Below, one piece after another: positions 62,157-64,000 of a DNA stretch of 64,000 nt (position 1 is the first letter of the stretch; each line of letters starts with the position of its first letter). Below the pieces are notes generated by a model, which was not told the DNA's origin, did no database searches, and saw nothing but the letters and a program-made list of their open reading frames with translations. This DNA comes from Clostridia bacterium (GTDB lineage Bacteria; Bacillota; Clostridia; Oscillospirales; Acutalibacteraceae), in the NCBI GenBank assembly GCA_017626295.1, contig JAGAJB010000012.1, positions 62,001 through 126,000 of the forward strand, read 5' to 3'. The translations under genes and the position numbers were made by a program.

Positions 62157-64000
62157 ATGGACAACAAAGATAAAATCCAATGTCATTTTATATCCAACAC
62201 CCATTGGGACAGAGAATGGCGTTTCTCAGCACGCAGAACTCAGTATATGTTGGGTTATATGCTTGATATGCTTCTCGATATTCTCGACAAGAATCCCGAT
62301 TACAAGCATTTCCACTTAGACTCACAGACAATGCCTATTCAGGATTATCTTGAAGTTTACCCCGAAAAGAAAGAAAAACTTCAGAAATACATAAAAGAAG
62401 GCAGAATTGCTGTCGGTCCCTGGTTCTGTCTCCCCGATGAATTCACGGTTGGCAGTGAAGCACTTATCAGAAACCTTCTTCTCGGTCACAAAATCGGTAA
62501 AGAAATGGGTGGTATCAGCAAAACAGGTTACTCACCTTTCGGCTGGGGTCAGATTTCACAGTTACCTCAGATTTATGACGGTTTTGATATTCACTTCGCA
62601 TCATTCTACCGCGGTATCAATGAATACAAAGCACCTAAATCAGAATTTTTCTGGGAAAGCCCCGACGGAACACGCATTTATGCATCCCGTCTTGCAAAAC
62701 GCCCCCGTTACAATATCTGGTATGTTGTTCAGCGTCCCGTTTACTTTAATCAGACTGATGAAAACAACCGTGATATGCTCTGGAACGACAACAACGGTGT
62801 ATTCAAATTCATAGACCGCGACTGGAAACTTGACTATCAGTACACCCATCCTTTCTACGAGTATCATAAAGAAAACGTTAAGGCTCGTGCTGAACAGGCT
62901 ATGAAAGAGCAGGATAACGACTGGACAACAAATCACCGTTTCTGGTCTATCGGTCACGACTCCTCCTGCCCCGACGAGCGTGAAGTTCAACTTGTTAAAG
63001 ACCTTAACGATTCACTTCCCGAAGCAGAAGTATTCCACAGCACCCTTAAAGAAATGGAACAGGGTATTATCGATAACTTCAAAGAAGATTCCCCCGTACT
63101 CAAAGGCGAAATGCGTGACCCCTATACAAAGGGCAGCGTAAGTGAACTTTGCGGTTGGATTCTTTCTGCAAGAACATACATCAAACAGGAAAACTTCGAC
63201 ACCGAAAGACGCCTTATAAACTATGCAGAGCCTATGGCTATCTTTGCATCTCTTTCAGGCGCACCTTATCCTCAGAATTTCATTGACCTTTCATATAACT
63301 ATCTTCTTCAGAACCACGGCCACGACAGCATCGGTGCTTGCGGACGTGATGTTGTTTACGAAGACGTTATGTCACGTTACAGACAGGCAAGAGAACTTTC
63401 AATGTGCGTATTTGAACGTGCATTTATGGATATTGCAGGTGACATTAACCTTAAATCTTTCAGCCGTGACGATGCTGCGGTTGTAGTATTCAACCCCGCA
63501 CCTTTCAAGAGAACTGAAACTGTTAACCTCAGACTTGAAATTCCTGCAGAATGGAAAGCAGACAGTTTTGAAATTCTTGACGAAGACGGAAACGCTATCA
63601 AATACCAGGTTATTTCCACTAATAAAGAAAACGCTCAGATTATACAGAACCCCAACGATACTGCAAACGTTCTTCATACACAACAGTATCTTGTTGCAGC
63701 GGAAGTTTATGACATTCCTGCAATGGGTTACAAAACATTCAAAGTCCGTCCTCTTTACAACGTTCGTGCTACAACACCCGTAACGCTTGTTAAAACAACA
63801 AACGTTATGGAAAACGAATATCTTAAAGTAAGTTTCAACCACAACGGTACATTCAACGTTATCGACAAAGAAAGCGGTAAAGAGTTCAAAAACCTCGGCT
63901 ACTTTAAAGACAGCGGTGAAATCGGTAACCCTTGGCAGCACGTTGCCCCCGAATGTGACGAAACATACACAACACTCGGCGAACAGGCAAACATCACACT
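62157..64000 (+). CDS. GH38-family glycosidase, 3' end outside window
   Basis: Open frame of at least 614 codons from ATG at 62157 (AAGGAG 7-8 nt upstream). The N-terminus ISNTHWDREWRF carries the His-x-Asp metal pair of GH38; GPWFCLPDEFTVGSEALIRN and HGHDSIGACG-type segments follow. At the usual nucleophile position the sequence is GYSPFGWGQISQ, so the Asp of the P-D-x-F-G motif is replaced by Phe; the downstream mannosidase gene on the other strand keeps it. This is a GH38 subfamily with a different catalytic layout or an altered activity. Likely co-transcribed with the HAD gene. Confidence 0.85.
   Translation, partial: MDNKDKIQCHFISNTHWDREWRFSARRTQYMLGYMLDMLLDILDKNPDYKHFHLDSQTMPIQDYLEVYPEKKEKLQKYIKEGRIAVGPWFCLPDEFTVGSEALIRNLLLGHKIGKEMGGISKTGYSPFGWGQISQLPQIYDGFDIHFASFYRGINEYKAPKSEFFWESPDGTRIYASRLAKRPRYNIWYVVQRPVYFNQTDENNRDMLWNDNNGVFKFIDRDWKLDYQYTHPFYEYHKENVKARAEQAMKEQDNDWTTNHRFWSIGHDSSCPDEREVQLVKDLNDSLPEAEVFHSTLKEMEQGIIDNFKEDSPVLKGEMRDPYTKGSVSELCGWILSARTYIKQENFDTERRLINYAEPMAIFASLSGAPYPQNFIDLSYNYLLQNHGHDSIGACGRDVVYEDVMSRYRQARELSMCVFERAFMDIAGDINLKSFSRDDAAVVVFNPAPFKRTETVNLRLEIPAEWKADSFEILDEDGNAIKYQVISTNKENAQIIQNPNDTANVLHTQQYLVAAEVYDIPAMGYKTFKVRPLYNVRATTPVTLVKTTNVMENEYLKVSFNHNGTFNVIDKESGKEFKNLGYFKDSGEIGNPWQHVAPECDETYTTLGEQANIT

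Overview
The window looks like the chromosome of an uncultured gut-type member of the Clostridia (Oscillospiraceae/Ruminococcaceae-like). Reasons: strong GGAGG-type ribosome binding sites, an Fe-hydrogenase/DRTGG/PHP cluster, GPH-family sugar transporters beside GH38 alpha-mannosidases, secreted cohesin-like/fibronectin-III proteins, and mobile DNA of clostridial type (large serine recombinase, TnpW-like peptide, AgrBD/LytTR signalling). The flanks are moderately GC-rich and the centre is clearly AT-rich, as judged by eye.

Layout. 1-14.6 kb (host): Fe-S hydrogenase-associated proteins, a GPH transporter, three paralogous secreted cohesin-like/FN3 proteins on the minus strand, a small unknown protein and a metallophosphoesterase. 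14.6-16.9 kb: a junction zone with two 3' portions of a tRNA-Ala(GGC), each followed (minus strand) by a perfect terminator hairpin, an array of small hairpins and a related promoter; between them lies a decaying barnase/barstar module. 16.83-44.14 kb: a 27.3-kb AT-rich island whose ends are 22-bp inverted arms around a duplicated 8-bp core. The right end abuts the missing 5' part of a tRNA-Ala, so a host tRNA-Ala appears split. The island carries an intact tRNA-Ala(GGC) of its own. 44.2-64 kb (host): secreted hydrolase, GDPD, two metallophosphoesterases, MgtE, sugar isomerases/oxidoreductase, two GH38 proteins, a GPH transporter and a HAD phosphatase, which suggests glycan and phospho-sugar catabolism.

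Island cargo, left to right: a type II CBASS operon (CD-NTase, E1/E2 fusion Cap2, JAMM peptidase Cap3, two-TM effector); a membrane protein; a serine recombinase, TnpW-like peptide and sigma-like protein; an Agr-like quorum-sensing locus (agrB, agrD, two XRE regulators, LytTR response regulator, GHKL kinase); a 2059-aa WapA/RHS-type toxin with a candidate immunity protein; a subtilase and a GNAT-like membrane protein; then a compact set of guanylate-kinase-like protein, deoxyribosyltransferase-like/EndoIII fusion, methyltransferase, TIR-like protein and zincless Fpg/Nei. A 42-bp sequence is repeated exactly at two places, each about 27 nt before a TATTAT box: one precedes the RHS toxin, the other a short stretch ending in a terminator (possible small RNA).

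Most interesting: (i) the repeated unit of promoter, immunity/toxin operon, tRNA-like recombination arm, terminator and hairpin array, which resembles stepwise cassette accretion at tRNA-Ala; (ii) the kinase/deoxyribosyltransferase/two-glycosylase/TIR module, a candidate undescribed defence against modified phage DNA; (iii) the Agr-linked control of an RHS toxin and a putative RNA.
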